Below are positions 52,445 to 61,101 of a stretch of 64,000 bases of DNA, in pieces. The position numbers were made by a program, and so were the translations under genes. Within the stretch, counting starts at the first letter, position 1. Every line of letters starts with the position of its first letter. The notes beneath the pieces were generated by a model that worked only from the letters and a program-made list of their open reading frames with translations, had not been told where the DNA came from and ran no database searches. The stretch is from Streptomyces mobaraensis (GTDB lineage Bacteria; Actinomycetota; Actinomycetes; Streptomycetales; Streptomycetaceae): contig NZ_CP083590.1 of assembly GCF_020099395.1 (NCBI RefSeq), positions 3,534,001-3,598,000 on the forward strand, read 5' to 3'.

Positions 52445-53278
52445 ATGTCCGTAGACCTGGGCAGCGCGAAGGTGCTCACCAACGACGCACCGCACGCCGT
52501 GCTCGACGACTGCGAAGCCATCGACACCCGCACCCTCTCCCGCTCCCTCTTCCTGCGGCTGGCGGCCCTGGACCGGGACAGCGCCGAGCGTACGTACGTC
52601 CGTGACACCCTCATCGAGCTCAACCTCCCCCTCGTGCGCTACGCGGCGGCGCGGTTCCGGAGCCGCAACGAGCCGATGGAGGACATCGTCCAGGTCGGCA
52701 CCATCGGACTGATCAAAGCCATCGACCGGTTCGACTGCGAACGCGGGGTGGAGTTCCCGACGTTCGCGATGCCCACGGTCGTCGGCGAGATCAAACGCTT
52801 CTTCCGGGACACCAGCTGGTCGGTGCGGGTGCCACGGCGCCTGCAGGAGCTGCGGCTCGCCCTGACCAAGGCCAGCGACGAGCTCGCGCAGAAGCTGGAC
52901 CGCTCCCCCACCGTGCCCGAACTGGCGCTGTGCCTGGGCGTCTCCGAGGAGGACGTGGTCGACGGGCTGGCGGTGGGCAACGCCTACACGGCCAGCTCGC
53001 TGGACTCCCCCTCGCCGGAGGACGACGGCGGCGAGGGCTCGCTCGCCGACCGGCTGGGCTACGAGGACACGGCACTGGAGGGCGTCGAGTACCGGGAGTC
53101 GCTGAAGCCGCTGCTGGCCAAGCTGCCCCCGCGCGAGCGCCAGATCATCATGCTCCGCTTCTTCGCCAACATGACGCAGTCGCAGATCGGCGAGGAGGTC
53201 GGCATCTCCCAGATGCACGTCTCCCGGCTGCTCACCCGGACGCTCTCCCAGCTCCGTGAGGGCCTCATCTCCGACTGA
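52445..53278 (+). CDS. SigB/SigF-class RNA polymerase sigma factor (second of pair)
   Basis: The protein is 277 residues long. Region 2 is [52 protein letters not shown] and region 4 [35 protein letters not shown]. It is about 60% identical by eye to the preceding sigma factor in these regions, with a short N terminus. Probable tandem duplication; by position it could be the SigN orthologue. AAGGGGG lies 6 nt before the ATG. Confidence 0.85.
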   Translation: MSVDLGSAKVLTNDAPHAVLDDCEAIDTRTLSRSLFLRLAALDRDSAERTYVRDTLIELNLPLVRYAAARFRSRNEPMEDIVQVGTIGLIKAIDRFDCERGVEFPTFAMPTVVGEIKRFFRDTSWSVRVPRRLQELRLALTKASDELAQKLDRSPTVPELALCLGVSEEDVVDGLAVGNAYTASSLDSPSPEDDGGEGSLADRLGYEDTALEGVEYRESLKPLLAKLPPRERQIIMLRFFANMTQSQIGEEVGISQMHVSRLLTRTLSQLREGLISD

Positions 53279-53598
53279 ACCGCACCACCCACCCACTCGC
53301 AGGCAGGACGGACCACCGGTCGACCGACCCCGGTACGGCAGCGGCGGACCGCGACACGCAGGTCGCGGCGGGGGCCGCCGGGCCGTCCGGCAGGTACACG
53401 GCGCCTCCGGCGCCGGCCCGCCACCCCCTCCGGGGACGGCCGCAGAGCCGATGCCTCCTCCCGCACGGCGGACACCCCGCTCCCGGGCGACGGGCGGTAC
53501 GCCTCGTGTGCGTCGCGCACATCAGAAGCGGCGGGCAGAAAGCGGGCTGAAAGGGCTTCGGGGGGCGAGCATGAAGAGCCGTATCCCGACCTCAACCG

Positions 53599-53885
53599 TG
53601 CCCTCGTGTCAGCCGCGCGCGAGCCTTGGCCGCGCTCTCTTGTCAGCCGGGGAAGAGCTCCGGCCGAGCGCGAGCCTCAGCCGCGCCTCCCGTGTCAGCC
53701 GAGCACGAGCTTCACCAGCGCCCTCGCGTCAGCCGAGGACGAGCTTCCGGCCGAGCGCGACCCTCAGCCACACCCACGCCTCAACCGCGCCCTCGCGTCA
53801 GCCGAACACAAGCCCCAGCCGCGCCAGCCGCGTGAGCCGCGCCCCCGCGTCCGTCACGCCCCCGTGTCAGCCGAGCGCGAGCCAG
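53599..53885. repeat. Array of repeats derived from the 3' end of a small membrane gene
   Basis: The core GTCAGCCG with flanking (C)G(C/T) and GAGC(G/A)CGAG occurs at 53608, 53642, 53694, 53728, 53797 and 53866. The last of these contains the stop codon of the minus-strand gene at 53867. The rest of 53279-53598 holds no recognisable gene. Confidence 0.75.
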
Positions 53886-54088
53886 GCGACCGCCGCCACG
53901 ACCGCCAGCGCCGCCACGACGCCGAGGATCACTCCCACCCGGGGACCGGACGAGGACGAGCGCCCATGGCTCGCCGGAGCGGCCGCGCGGGGCCCGGGAG
54001 CGCCCTCGTCGACGAAGGCGCGGAACATCTGAGTGCTGCCCGCGGGGTCGTAGGTGCCCTCGGGACGCTGCTGATGGGGGTTGGCCAT
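53867..54088 (-). CDS. Small membrane protein, 73 residues
   Basis: The protein begins MANPHQQRPEGTYDPAGSTQMFRAF, has a Ser/Gly/Pro linker and ends in a single TM (VGVILGVVAALAVVAAVAWLAL). The tail-anchored topology puts the N terminus in the cytosol. Homologues of this style lie near SigF-group genes in Streptomyces, but the function is unknown. The stop codon is the first unit of the repeat array. Confidence 0.65.
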   Translation of the reverse strand: MANPHQQRPEGTYDPAGSTQMFRAFVDEGAPGPRAAAPASHGRSSSSGPRVGVILGVVAALAVVAAVAWLALG

Positions 54089-54261
54089 GGACCAGGACCC
54101 TAGCGAAGACGGCCCGGCCCCCGCGCGCGGGGCGGCACTCTCCGCGTCTGGGGCCGGCGCGGACACCCACCGCTACGAACAGTCCTGGCGCCGCACTCCG
54201 TCACACCCCCTTCACTCATCGTTTTATCGTTGAACTTGACCTCGCCTTTACCGCTTTTCGT

Positions 54262-54303
54262 TTGCCTTCAGCAACCAACAACCTCTATGGTTGCCCTAAG
54301 CAA
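54262..54303. promoter_or_regulatory. Paired MarR operators upstream of the MarR-MFS operon
   Basis: TTGCCTTCAGCAA (54262-54274) and TTGCCCTAAGCAA (54291-54303) are TTGC-N5-GCAA palindromes 29 bp apart. They lie 20-60 bp before the MarR start, in an AT-richer stretch. Confidence 0.75.
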
Positions 54304-54322
54304 CTTAAAACGGGAGGATCCG

Positions 54323-54826
54323 TTGGCCGCGCACGAGCAGTACCAGGAGCTCGCCCAGCAGCTCAGCGCCATCGGCGTCATCAAGCGCGGCCTCGCCCGG
54401 GTCCTTCCCCCCGACTGCCCGCCCACCTCGGTCATCGTGCTCACCCTGCTCAAGCGGTACGGCGAGATGCGGATGAGCAAGCTCGCGGAGCTCCTGGTCG
54501 TCGACATGTCGGTGACCAGCCGCCACGTGGCGTACGCCGCGGAACGGGGCTGGCTCGACCGGCAGCCGGACCGGCTGGACAAGCGCTCCCGGCTGCTGCG
54601 CCTCACCCCCAGCGGCGAGGCGCTGCTGGACGACGTCAGCGCCCGCTACACCGAGGCCCTGGCGCACTGCCTGGGTGACTGGAGCGACGCGGAGATCGCC
54701 CAGATCGTCGGTCTGCTCGCCCGGCTCCGGGAGAGCTTCGGCGAGTGCCACCGGCCCGTCGCCCCCGGCGGGGCCTCCCCGGCGCACGACCTCGCGGCCT
54801 GCCCGTCGGCCCGTACACCCCACTGA
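54323..54826 (+). CDS. MarR-family repressor of downstream MFS pump
   Basis: The protein is 167 residues long. Its wHTH is VIVLTLLKRYGEMRMSKLAELLVVDMSVTSRHVAYAAERGWLDRQPDRLDKRSRLLRLTPSG. The TTG at 54323 is chosen because GGGAGG stands 6 nt before it. An ATG at 54287 would extend the protein by 12 residues, run through an operator and include a TTA codon. It is followed after 30 bp by the MFS gene. Autoregulation through the paired palindromes is likely, with drug-induced release. Confidence 0.88.
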   Translation: MAAHEQYQELAQQLSAIGVIKRGLARVLPPDCPPTSVIVLTLLKRYGEMRMSKLAELLVVDMSVTSRHVAYAAERGWLDRQPDRLDKRSRLLRLTPSGEALLDDVSARYTEALAHCLGDWSDAEIAQIVGLLARLRESFGECHRPVAPGGASPAHDLAACPSARTPH

Positions 54827-54856
54827 CCGCCCGACAGCATCACGAAAAGGAAGTCC

Positions 54857-56491
54857 ATGGCCAAGACCACACCGTCAGGTGTGCGGGACAGCCACACCGA
54901 TCACGCCCCGTCCGACGCCCCCGGCATCGACATGACGCACAGCCAGATCATGCGTGCGCTGTCCGGGCTGCTGCTCGGCATGTTCGTGGCGATCCTGTCG
55001 TCGACGATCGTCTCCAACGCGCTGCCGCAGATCATGCACGATCTGCACGGCAGCCAGTCCGCCTACACCTGGACCGTCACCGCCGCGCTGCTCGCGATGA
55101 CCGCGTCGACGCCGCTGTGGGGCAAGCTCTCCGACCTGTTCAGCAAGAAGCTGCTGGTCCAGGCCGCGCTGGTGGTCTACGTCGCCGGTTCCGTGGTGGC
55201 CGGTCTGTCGCAGAACACGAGCATGCTCATCGCCTGCCGTGTCGTGCAGGGCATCGGCGTCGGCGGTCTGTCGGCCCTCGCCCAGATCGTCATGGCCGCG
55301 ATGATCTCGCCGCGCGAGCGCGGCCGGTACAGCGGTTACCTGGGCGCCACGTTCGCCGTCGCCACCGTCGGCGGTCCGCTGCTCGGCGGCGTGATCACCG
55401 ACACCAGCTGGCTCGGCTGGCGCTGGTGCTTCTACGTCGGTGTGCCGTTCGCTGTCCTCGCCCTGATCGTGCTCCAGCGCACCCTGCACCTCCCGGTCGT
55501 CAAGCGGCAGGTGAAGGTGGACTGGCTCGGCGCGTTCTTCATATCCGCCGCCGCCACGCTGCTGCTGGTCTGGGTGACCCTGGCCGGCAAGAACTACGAC
55601 TGGCTGTCCTGGCAGACCGCCGTCATGGTCAGCGGCTCCGTCCTGCTGGGCGCGATCTTCATCCTGGTCGAGTCCAAGGCCGCCGAACCGATCATCCCGC
55701 TGCGGCTGTTCCGCAACAAGACGATCGCCCTCGCCTCGGCGTCGAGCCTCTTCGTCGGTGTGGCGATGTTCAGCGCCACTGTCTTCCTCTCGCAGTACTT
55801 CCAGCTCGCGCGGGGCAAGACGCCGACCATGTCCGGCGTCATGACCATCCCGCTGATCGCCGGCCTGTTCATCTCCTCGACCGTCTCCGGTCAGGTCATC
55901 ACCAAGACCGGTCGCTGGAAGGCATGGCTGGTCTCCGGTGGCGTCCTGCTCACCGCCGGTCTGGGCCTGCTGGGCAGCATCCGGTACGACACCCCGTACT
56001 GGCAGCTCGCCTGCTACATGGCGCTCATGGGCCTCGGCATGGGCATGATGATGCAGAACCTGGTGCTCGCCGCGCAGAACCAGGTCGCCCCCAAGGACCT
56101 CGGCGCCGCCAGCTCCGTCGTCACGTTCTTCCGCTCCCTCGGTGGTGCGGTCGGCGTCTCGGCGCTGGGCGCGGTCATGGCCAACCGGGTCACGGACTAC
56201 GTCAAGGACGGTCTGACCGCCCTCGGCCCGAAGGGCGCGGCCATCGCCAAGCAGGCCGGTGGCGGCGGGGGCATCCCGGACGTCAAGCACCTGCCCGAGC
56301 CGCTGCGTTCGATCATGGAGAACGCCTACGGGCACGGCGTCGGCGACGTCTTCACCTACGCCGCCCCGACCGCGCTGGTCGCCTTCCTGCTGACCCTGTT
56401 CATCAAGGAAGTGGCCCTCAAGGGCCGGCCCGGCGCGCCGGCGGACTCCTCCGCCCCGGCGAAGGACACCGAGCCGGCGAACGCCGCCTGA
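54857..56491 (+). CDS. MFS multidrug efflux pump, DHA2/EmrB type
   Basis: The protein has 544 residues and 14 TM segments. TM1 (ALSGLLLGMFVAILSSTIVSNALPQIM), motif A (LWGKLSDLFSKK), and motif C (LGATFAVATVGGPLLGGVITD) are as in QacA/EmrB pumps. A large periplasmic loop lies near residues 445-490 (GPKGAAIAKQAGGGGG; LPEPLRSIMENAYGHGV). It exports lipophilic drugs using the proton gradient. It is in an operon with marR. The C-terminal tail is hydrophilic. Confidence 0.93.
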   Translation: MAKTTPSGVRDSHTDHAPSDAPGIDMTHSQIMRALSGLLLGMFVAILSSTIVSNALPQIMHDLHGSQSAYTWTVTAALLAMTASTPLWGKLSDLFSKKLLVQAALVVYVAGSVVAGLSQNTSMLIACRVVQGIGVGGLSALAQIVMAAMISPRERGRYSGYLGATFAVATVGGPLLGGVITDTSWLGWRWCFYVGVPFAVLALIVLQRTLHLPVVKRQVKVDWLGAFFISAAATLLLVWVTLAGKNYDWLSWQTAVMVSGSVLLGAIFILVESKAAEPIIPLRLFRNKTIALASASSLFVGVAMFSATVFLSQYFQLARGKTPTMSGVMTIPLIAGLFISSTVSGQVITKTGRWKAWLVSGGVLLTAGLGLLGSIRYDTPYWQLACYMALMGLGMGMMMQNLVLAAQNQVAPKDLGAASSVVTFFRSLGGAVGVSALGAVMANRVTDYVKDGLTALGPKGAAIAKQAGGGGGIPDVKHLPEPLRSIMENAYGHGVGDVFTYAAPTALVAFLLTLFIKEVALKGRPGAPADSSAPAKDTEPANAA

Positions 56492-56674
56492 GGCCCACGC
56501 CTCACAGACTCCGGCCGGACGTCCACGAGCGGGGACGACCGGCCGGCGGCCCGGGGCCGAACGGCATGACATGACCCCGGGCGAACGGCCCCGGAAGCGG
56601 TGCGCACACAAGGCAGGGGACGGCCTGCGCGCGGCTTCCGGGGCCGAGTGCTTTTCCGCTCACCGATGGTGAGG

Positions 56675-56731
56675 ACGGTGAAGGCCCCCGTCCGCGAAGG
56701 AATCTCCTTCGCGGACGGGGGCCTTCACCGT
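56675..56731. terminator. Very long bidirectional terminator between MFS and TetR genes
   Basis: A perfect 26-27-bp stem (56675-56701 with 56705-56731) has a 3-nt loop and a TTT tail. The convergent MFS and TetR genes flank it. The central part reads CCGTCCGCGAAGGA. Confidence 0.95.
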
Positions 56732-56808
56732 TTCCAGGCCGTACGGAGTCTTCCGAGCCGCGCGGCCGGGACTTCACCGCCTCGGGACAGGGGACGTTAC
56801 GACGACGC

Positions 56809-57597
56809 CTAGTCCCGCGCCCGGCCCCGCATCACCTCGATGCCCGCGATCACCGTGTCCAGCCCGATGGCGAAATCACGCTCCCACATGTCGTCGAGCA
56901 ACCCGTCGCGCATCCTGTGCGCCATCTCCACGCTCTCCTGGTACCGGTCCGCGAAGTCAGCCCGCCCGGTCACCGTGTCCGTGATCTCCTTGAAGTACTG
57001 GTCCTGATCGACGCCGGCCGCCCGGCAGCGCTCCTCGTAGAGTGTCTGGACGGTGGCGAAGCCGTAGACGAACTGGAAGAGGGCGCCCAGCGAACCCGCG
57101 ATCCGGCTCGGCTCGACCCCGCTGTGCCGGAGCACCCGGAGGGTGACGTCGGAGAACCGCATCGCCTTGGGGCCGATGTTGAGGTACTGGCCGACGAGCC
57201 GGGCCACCCAGGGGTGCCGGGTGAGCAGCCCGCGGTACTCACACGCGAGGTGCCGGAGCTGGTCGCGCCAGTCGGCGTCCGCGGCGTCCGGGTCGGGGAG
57301 CGCGATCTCGCCGTTCGCCTCGTCCAGGGCCAGTTCGAGGAGGTCGTCCTTGTTGTCGACGTACCAGTAGACCGACATGGCGGTCACCCCTAGTTCGGCG
57401 GCCAGGCGGCGCATCGAGAACTTGGCCAGCCCCTCGGCGTCGAGCAGGCGGATGGCGGCCGCGATGATCCGCTCACGGTCCAGCGAGCCCGGCTGCTCCC
57501 GGGACCGGTCGGCGGACGCCCTGCGCCGCGGGGAGGGTTTCTCCTCGGCCAGCCAAATGCTGGTCCTCGGGTTCCCCGCGCGATTGCCGCCGGCCAT
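56809..57597 (-). CDS. TetR-family repressor downstream of MFS pump
   Basis: The protein is 262 residues long. After ~40 disordered residues comes LDRERIIAAAIRLLDAEGLAKFSMRRLAAELGVTAMSVYWYVDNKDDLLELALDEANGEI, the HTH of TetR_C-type repressors. The ligand domain has LTRHPWVARLVGQYLNIGPKAMRFSD and ALFQFVYGFATVQTLYEER. It is the second gene after the MFS pump (64 bp gap), so it probably represses the pair. GGAGAGGG precedes the ATG at 57597. Confidence 0.88.
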   Translation of the reverse strand: MAGGNRAGNPRTSIWLAEEKPSPRRRASADRSREQPGSLDRERIIAAAIRLLDAEGLAKFSMRRLAAELGVTAMSVYWYVDNKDDLLELALDEANGEIALPDPDAADADWRDQLRHLACEYRGLLTRHPWVARLVGQYLNIGPKAMRFSDVTLRVLRHSGVEPSRIAGSLGALFQFVYGFATVQTLYEERCRAAGVDQDQYFKEITDTVTGRADFADRYQESVEMAHRMRDGLLDDMWERDFAIGLDTVIAGIEVMRGRARD

Positions 57598-57661
57598 GCG
57601 TTCCCTCTCCACCACTTCGCTGCTCCGTCCTCGATGCTAGGCCCTGCCGGCCGCACCGCTC

Positions 57662-59200
57662 TCAAACACCCGGCCCCGCCGGGGCGGCCGGCGCGGCGTC
57701 GGCCCGCTCGGCCCTGCGCAGCAGGAGGGCCGCCACGACGCCGCCCGCCAGCACGGCCGCCGCGCCGACCAGCTGGCCCGCCTGCACACCGGACGCGAAC
57801 GCGTCCTGCACCGCGGAGCGCTGCGCGGCCGTCCGGGCCTCGCCCAGGGCCTCCGGCAGCGAGCCGGCCCCGGCGGCGACGGCCGGGAGCAGCGCGGCGA
57901 AGCGGGAGTTGAGCACCGCGCCGAGGACGGCGACACCGAGCCCGTTGCCGAACTCCTGGAGCGTGCCGTTGACGCCCGCGCCGACCCCGGCCTTCTCCGG
58001 CGGGATGGCCGACATGATCGCGGTGGCCATGGCCGGCGTGGCCAGGGCGATGCCGGTGCCCATCAGGATCAGGCCGGCGAGCATCCCGCCGTACCCGTGC
58101 GCGCCGGTCCAGGCGATCACGGCCAGGCCGGCGGCCAGCAGTGTCATACCGCCGGCGATGGTGAGCGGGCCGCCGAGCTTCGTCATCAGCCGGGCGCCGA
58201 CGCCCGTGAGGTTGAGGACGACGATCATCAGGGCCAGCGGCGTCATCCGCAGCCCGGTCTCCAGCGGGCCGTAGTGCAGCACCAGCTGGAGGTGCGAGGT
58301 GAGCAGGAAAAACGATCCGCCCATGCCGAGCGCCACCAGGATCCCGCCCATGACGGCCGCGACGAAGCGGCGGTTGCGGAAGAAGTGCATGTCGAGCATG
58401 GGGTACGGGATGCGCAGCTCCCAGAGGACGAACGCGGCCATGATCAGGACGCCGGCGCCGCCGGACAGCAGCACCCGGCCGGACGTCCAGCCGTGCTCGG
58501 GACCGGAGATGATCGCGAAGACGATGCCGGTCATGCCGAGGGTGGAGAGCAGGGCACCGAGGTAGTCGGGGCGGTCGCCGGCCGGGTTCTTCGACTCGGG
58601 CACCAGCTTGAGCACGGCGATCAGACCGATGACCGCCACCGGGATGTTGACCAGGAAGATCGAGCCCCACCAGAAGTGGTCGAGGAGGGTGCCGCCGATC
58701 AGCGGCCCGCAGGCGAAGCCGAGCGAGCCCACCGCGCCCCAGATGCCGATCGCCTTGGTGCGCTCCTCGTCGTCGAAGACCTGGACGACCACGGCGAGCG
58801 TGGTGGTCATCAGCAGCGCGCCGCCGACGCCCATGCCGGCCCGCGCGGCGATCAACTGGCCCGTCGTCTCCGACAGTCCGGCGCCGAGCGAGCCCAGGCC
58901 GAACAGCGCGAGCCCGGCGGCCAGCATCTTCTTCCGGCCGTAGCGGTCGGCGAGGTTGCCGGCGGTGAGCAGCAGACCGGACTGCACCAGCGAGTACGCG
59001 TTGAGCATCCACTGGATGTCGGCGGTCGCGGCGCCCATCTCCGTGGTGAGCGACGGGATCGCCACATTGAGAACGGTGTTGTCGAGCAGCACGGTGAGCT
59101 GCGCGAGGCATATGACGCCCAGGATCACCCAGCGGGTGGGGTGACGGGCGGGGTGGGATGTGTGCGAAGAGGGTGACGCGACAGGGGTGGACGCCGCCAT
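57662..59200 (-). CDS. MFS drug efflux pump, DHA2 type
   Basis: The protein has 512 residues and 14 TM segments. TM1 is LGVICLAQLTVLLDNTVLNVAIPSL, motif A LAGNLADRYGRKKML (LTAGNLADRYGRKK) and motif C GAVGSLGFACGPLIGGTLLDHFWW. The second half has MTPLALMIVVLNLTGVGARLM and AGVGAGVNGTLQEFGNGLGVAVLG. It probably exports an antibiotic or biosynthetic end product. AAGGAG lies 6 nt before the ATG. The TetR gene follows. Confidence 0.93.
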   Translation of the reverse strand: MAASTPVASPSSHTSHPARHPTRWVILGVICLAQLTVLLDNTVLNVAIPSLTTEMGAATADIQWMLNAYSLVQSGLLLTAGNLADRYGRKKMLAAGLALFGLGSLGAGLSETTGQLIAARAGMGVGGALLMTTTLAVVVQVFDDEERTKAIGIWGAVGSLGFACGPLIGGTLLDHFWWGSIFLVNIPVAVIGLIAVLKLVPESKNPAGDRPDYLGALLSTLGMTGIVFAIISGPEHGWTSGRVLLSGGAGVLIMAAFVLWELRIPYPMLDMHFFRNRRFVAAVMGGILVALGMGGSFFLLTSHLQLVLHYGPLETGLRMTPLALMIVVLNLTGVGARLMTKLGGPLTIAGGMTLLAAGLAVIAWTGAHGYGGMLAGLILMGTGIALATPAMATAIMSAIPPEKAGVGAGVNGTLQEFGNGLGVAVLGAVLNSRFAALLPAVAAGAGSLPEALGEARTAAQRSAVQDAFASGVQAGQLVGAAAVLAGGVVAALLLRRAERADAAPAAPAGPGV

Positions 59201-59237
59201 GGCGAGCTCCTTGCAGGGCGGACCGACGTGATCGGTC

Positions 59238-59268
59238 TACACCGTACAGGGAGCGCTTCTACGGTGTA
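59238..59268. promoter_or_regulatory. Operator upstream of the MFS-TetR operon
   Basis: TACACCGTA and TACGGTGTA form a perfect 9-bp inverted repeat with a 13-nt spacer, 38 bp before the MFS start. The motif TGTACGGTGTA and the direct repeat of CCCTGTAC on the minus strand suggest TetR binding over the promoter. Confidence 0.75.
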
Positions 59269-59312
59269 CAGGGAATTTGCCATACGCCGTAGAAGAGCCT
59301 TCCGGGCGACGC

Positions 59313-59693
59313 TCAGACCGCCACCGCCGGCTTCAGGACGTACCCCATGCCGCGCCGGGTGTGGATCATCGGCGGCCGGCCGGCGTCGATCTTCTTGCGC
59401 AGATAGGAGATATAGAGCTCGACGACGTTGCCCCGGTCGCCCCGGCCGCCCCCGCCGAAGGAGTGCGCCCAGACCCGGTCCAGCAGCAGCGTCTTGCTGA
59501 GCACCCGGCCGGGCTCCCGCATGAGCTGGCGCAGCAGCGCGCACTCCGTCGCCGTCAGCGGGATCGCCGTACCGCCGCGGACCGCCTCACGGTTCGCCTC
59601 GTCCAGGACCAGATCGCCTACGACCAGGCGGGGCCGGGCACTTGGGGCTCCGAGGGCGGGGCGGGGGCGCGCTTCCGTCGATGCGATGGTCAT
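59313..59693 (-). CDS. Stand-alone OmpR/PhoB-type winged-helix protein, no receiver domain
   Basis: The protein is 126 residues long. The whole of residues ~25-122 is a trans_reg_C domain: VVGDLVLDEANREAVRGGTAIPLTATECALLRQLMREPGRVLSKTLLLDRVW, then NVVELYISYLRKKIDAGRPPMIHTRRGMGYVLKP. The N-terminal receiver usual for the family is absent; a short disordered tail stands in its place. It is either an orphan DNA-binding protein or the output half of a broken regulator. It is divergent from nothing obvious and lies 112 bp from the MFS gene. Confidence 0.8.
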   Translation of the reverse strand: MTIASTEARPRPALGAPSARPRLVVGDLVLDEANREAVRGGTAIPLTATECALLRQLMREPGRVLSKTLLLDRVWAHSFGGGGRGDRGNVVELYISYLRKKIDAGRPPMIHTRRGMGYVLKPAVAV

Positions 59694-59808
59694 GCTGATG
59701 AGCGTGCGCCGGGCCCCTGAGAGCCGCCTTTCCGCCGTCTGGGAAACGTCTGAGAATCCGCCGGGGGGGCAGGGGGAGCCGCGGGATGGAAAAGGGAGTC
59801 AGCCGCGG

Positions 59809-60879
59809 TCATCCGGCGGCCGGCGCACCGCCCTCGTCCGGGCCCGGGACGCCGAGGAGTCGCGCCGCGTTGTCGTGGCACACCCCGCGCAGCCAGTCGT
59901 CGTCCTGCCCCAGCCGGGTGAGGGCGGCCAGGGCGTGCCCGTACCCGTAGGGGATGTTAGGGAAGTCGCTGCCGAACAGGATCCGGTCCCCCAGCGCCGC
60001 CAGCCGCGGGCGCTCCCCGACGGGGAACGGCGCGACGTCCTCGATGAAGTCGGTGAACGCCATGGTCGTGTCAAGGTGCACGCCCGGATACCGCTCGGCC
60101 AGATCGAGGAAGGCGCCGTACTCGGGGACGCCCATGTGGGCCACGACCAGCCGCAGCCCCGGGTGCCGGGCCAGCACCCGCCCGATGGGCCCCGGCCCGG
60201 TGAAAGGCCCCGGCAACGGACCGGAACCGCAGTGCGTCACCACCGGCACACCCGCCTCCGCCAACAGCCCCCACACCCCGTCCAGCAGGGGGTCGCACGG
60301 GTCGTACGCGCCCACCTGAAGGTGCGCCTTGAAGATCCGCGCACCGGCGTCGAGCGCCGTCCGGACCGACCGGACGGCTCCCGGCTCGGGGAAGAAGGTG
60401 GCGGTGTGCAGACAGTCCGGCGTACGGGCCGCGAAGTCCGCCGCCCAGGCGTTGAGCCAGTCCGCCATGCCCGGCTTGTGCGGATAGATCATCGACGTGA
60501 ACGCACGCACCCCGAAGGCGCGCAGGGTGCGCACCCGGTCGTCCTCCGCGTCCCGGTAGGTGACCGGCCAGGAGCGGCCGATCGCCTCCGCGGCCGCGTC
60601 GAAGTAGGACCAGACCTTGGTAAGGACGCGCTCGGGCATGAAGTGGGTATGCACGTCGATCAGGCCCGGGAGCCCGAGGTCGCGCCAGAAGCGGGGAATC
60701 CTGTCGTCCGGCAGGTCGCCGGGGCGTGCGCCGCCGCGCCATACGCCGTCGGGCGGTACGCCGTCGTGCCATGTGTCGTCGTGCCATGTGTCGTGGGGCA
60801 GTACGCCCTCGTGCCCGATGTCATCGGGCTGTACGCCGTCGTGCCGTCTGCCGCCATGCCGTACGTCGTCGTCTCGCAT
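59809..60879 (-). CDS. Amidohydrolase family protein with repeat-rich N terminus
   Basis: The protein is 356 residues long. The metal-dependent TIM barrel starts at ~60: LIDVHTHFMPERVL (HxH), then THCGSGPLPGPFTG (His), LVVAHMGVPEYGAFLDLAERYPGVHLDTTM (His) and ILFGSDFPNIPYG (Asp). These are the ACMSD-type amidohydrolase ligands. The first ~55 residues are Asp/His/Gly-rich repeats (DDVRHGGRRHDGVQPDD), encoded by degenerate DNA repeats. GAAGGGAG lies 5 nt before the ATG. A decarboxylase or lactonase function is possible. Confidence 0.87.
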   Translation of the reverse strand: MRDDDVRHGGRRHDGVQPDDIGHEGVLPHDTWHDDTWHDGVPPDGVWRGGARPGDLPDDRIPRFWRDLGLPGLIDVHTHFMPERVLTKVWSYFDAAAEAIGRSWPVTYRDAEDDRVRTLRAFGVRAFTSMIYPHKPGMADWLNAWAADFAARTPDCLHTATFFPEPGAVRSVRTALDAGARIFKAHLQVGAYDPCDPLLDGVWGLLAEAGVPVVTHCGSGPLPGPFTGPGPIGRVLARHPGLRLVVAHMGVPEYGAFLDLAERYPGVHLDTTMAFTDFIEDVAPFPVGERPRLAALGDRILFGSDFPNIPYGYGHALAALTRLGQDDDWLRGVCHDNAARLLGVPGPDEGGAPAAG

Positions 60880-60940
60880 GGAGCTCCCTTCGGCGCGGCC
60901 GGGCCGGGCCCGGGTTTGACTCCGGTCCGGGTTGGGAACG

Positions 60941-60974
60941 CCGAAGGCCCGGTACCTGGGTACCGGGCCTTCGG
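60941..60974 (-). terminator. Terminator of initiator tRNA gene
   Basis: CCGAAGGCCCGGTACC and GGTACCGGGCCTTCGG (16 bp) with a 2-nt loop lie just downstream of the minus-strand tRNA-fMet. Confidence 0.85.
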
Positions 60975-60980
60975 ATCGAG

Positions 60981-61054
60981 TAGCGGGGACAGGATTTGAA
61001 CCTGCGACCTCTGGGTTATGAGCCCAGCGAGCTACCGAGCTGCTCCACCCCGCG
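60981..61054 (-). tRNA. Initiator tRNA-Met (anticodon CAU)
   Basis: CGCGGGG at the 5' end with an unpaired position 1-72 (C-U), three G-C pairs in the anticodon stem (GGGCTCATAACCC) and T loop GTTCAAATC are the initiator features. CCA is not encoded. Confidence 0.95.
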
Positions 61055-61101
61055 ACGGTCGAGAGACCGGGTCCAACACTGTGGCACCGGCCTCTCGGCT
61101 G

